DNA from: Prevotellaceae bacterium
Lineage (GTDB): Bacteria > Bacteroidota > Bacteroidia > Bacteroidales > UBA932
Assembly: GCA_031285695.1 (NCBI GenBank)
Contig: JAITVR010000013.1
Coordinates: forward strand, 1-6,409
DNA: 6,409 bases
Direction of reading: 5' to 3'
Below, in pieces: positions 5,916 through 6,409 of this stretch. Under the pieces are notes generated by a model. That model was not told the origin of the DNA and searched no databases. It saw nothing but the letters and a program-made list of their open reading frames with translations. The translations under genes were made by a program, and so were the position numbers. Every line of letters starts with the position of its first letter. Within the stretch, counting starts at the first letter, position 1.

Positions 5916-6409
5916 TCGTTGCTTGTTATTTTTGCTACGTAAATTTTGAACCGCAGCGGAGTATATGCATATATCGGGCGCTGAGGTATTTCCTGCGAAC
6001 CTTGCTCCATGTAACCGTAATCTGAAGTAAAGACAAACTCCACCCAACTGCAGGGCGCAATATTTTGCACGGCAAAAGAATACGCTTTTATCGCACCGGA
6101 GTTTTCGCCATTTTCCGAAAATGTATATGGCCAGTTGACCTTGTACTTCGTTGTATCACTCGTATTCCAGCCATACTTTTGCGCAATGGTATCAATATTA
6201 GAGTCAAGCAAAAAGTTATCTTGCAGGTAAAACCCTGCAAACTTTACGCTAACCTCATCGCCAGTAACAGCGTAGTGCGCCGCGCTATCGAGCAGAACTG
6301 CACTATCAAGCGGCACGGTATCCACGTAGCTAATGTAAAAACCGCTGAGCAAATTTCCTGCGCTGTCTTTTGCCTGCACAAAGTTTTTTTCGGGGTGCGC
6401 AAGCACGTA
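5912..6409 (-). CDS. FKBP-like peptidyl-prolyl isomerase-type protein, C-terminal part (runs off right edge)
   Basis: The frame is open to the window edge, giving 165 residues and the natural C-terminus; the true start lies to the right, so any signal or lipoprotein peptide is not visible. An FKBP-like pattern can be followed: GDEVSVKFAGFYLQDNFLLDSN (two halves, 50-60 and 61-71) parallels the family's GDxVxVHYTGxLxDGxxFDSS; GAIKAY parallels the VIxGW segment; DYGYMEQG (130-137) parallels the AYG loop; and IP followed by TPLRFKIYVAKI (150-161) parallels the closing 'IPPxxTLxFxVEL' strand. FKBPs catalyse proline isomerisation or act as chaperones, and Bacteroidota have many envelope FKBP-like lipoproteins. 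Compared with catalytic FKBPs, several pocket positions differ: Tyr to Phe in VKFAG, Phe to Leu before the conserved Asp (LDS), and Trp to Tyr. A ~35-residue insertion (about 72-106) lies after the DSN turn. Activity is therefore uncertain. Convergent with tsaD. Confidence 0.7.
   Translation of the reverse strand, partial: YVLAHPEKNFVQAKDSAGNLLSGFYISYVDTVPLDSAVLLDSAAHYAVTGDEVSVKFAGFYLQDNFLLDSNIDTIAQKYGWNTSDTTKYKVNWPYTFSENGENSGAIKAYSFAVQNIAPCSWVEFVFTSDYGYMEQGSQEIPQRPIYAYTPLRFKIYVAKITSNE

Overview
This is a chromosomal window from a member of the Bacteroidota, probably a Bacteroidales/Marinilabiliales-like lineage. Three observations support that. Intergenic sequences carry the TTG/TTTG – 19-20 bp – TAnnTTTG promoter architecture of this phylum. 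There are no recognisable Shine-Dalgarno sequences. The gene content (a ~1,500-residue Bacteroidota-type TamB, TsaD, an FKBP-like envelope protein and a probable RseC start) also fits.

Layout from left to right. Positions 1-43 (minus strand) hold the first 14 codons of a gene that runs off the left edge; its N-terminus resembles the RseC / SoxR-reducing family, and a good Bacteroidota promoter lies at 70-100. Positions 101-297 have no convincing gene. They hold three adjacent hairpin-forming segments that resemble dispersed repeats of this phylum, and a weak candidate terminator for the next gene. Positions 298-4782 (minus) are tamB, a very long inner-membrane-anchored AsmA-like protein, intact, with a non-ATG start. 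Positions 4783-4889 are a compact divergent regulatory region with overlapping promoters for tamB (leftward) and tsaD (rightward). Positions 4890-5909 (plus) are tsaD, complete, with all catalytic motifs and a GTG start. Positions 5912-6409 (minus) are the C-terminal part of an FKBP-like protein that converges on tsaD; its stop lies 2 bp from the tsaD stop, inside a shared 10-bp palindrome.

Functionally these are housekeeping and envelope genes. TsaD makes the t6A37 modification of ANN-decoding tRNAs. TamB is an envelope-spanning lipid-transfer / outer-membrane assembly factor. The FKBP-like protein is probably a periplasmic or lipoprotein folding factor. There is no sign of a mobile element, CRISPR array, toxin-antitoxin, defence locus or biosynthetic cluster, and I do not see a previously undescribed system. 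The points most worth a second look are small: the hidden gene start at the left edge, the repeat cluster, the overlapping divergent promoters with a dyad across them, a perfect 10-bp-arm palindrome inside tamB, and the shared-stop palindrome.
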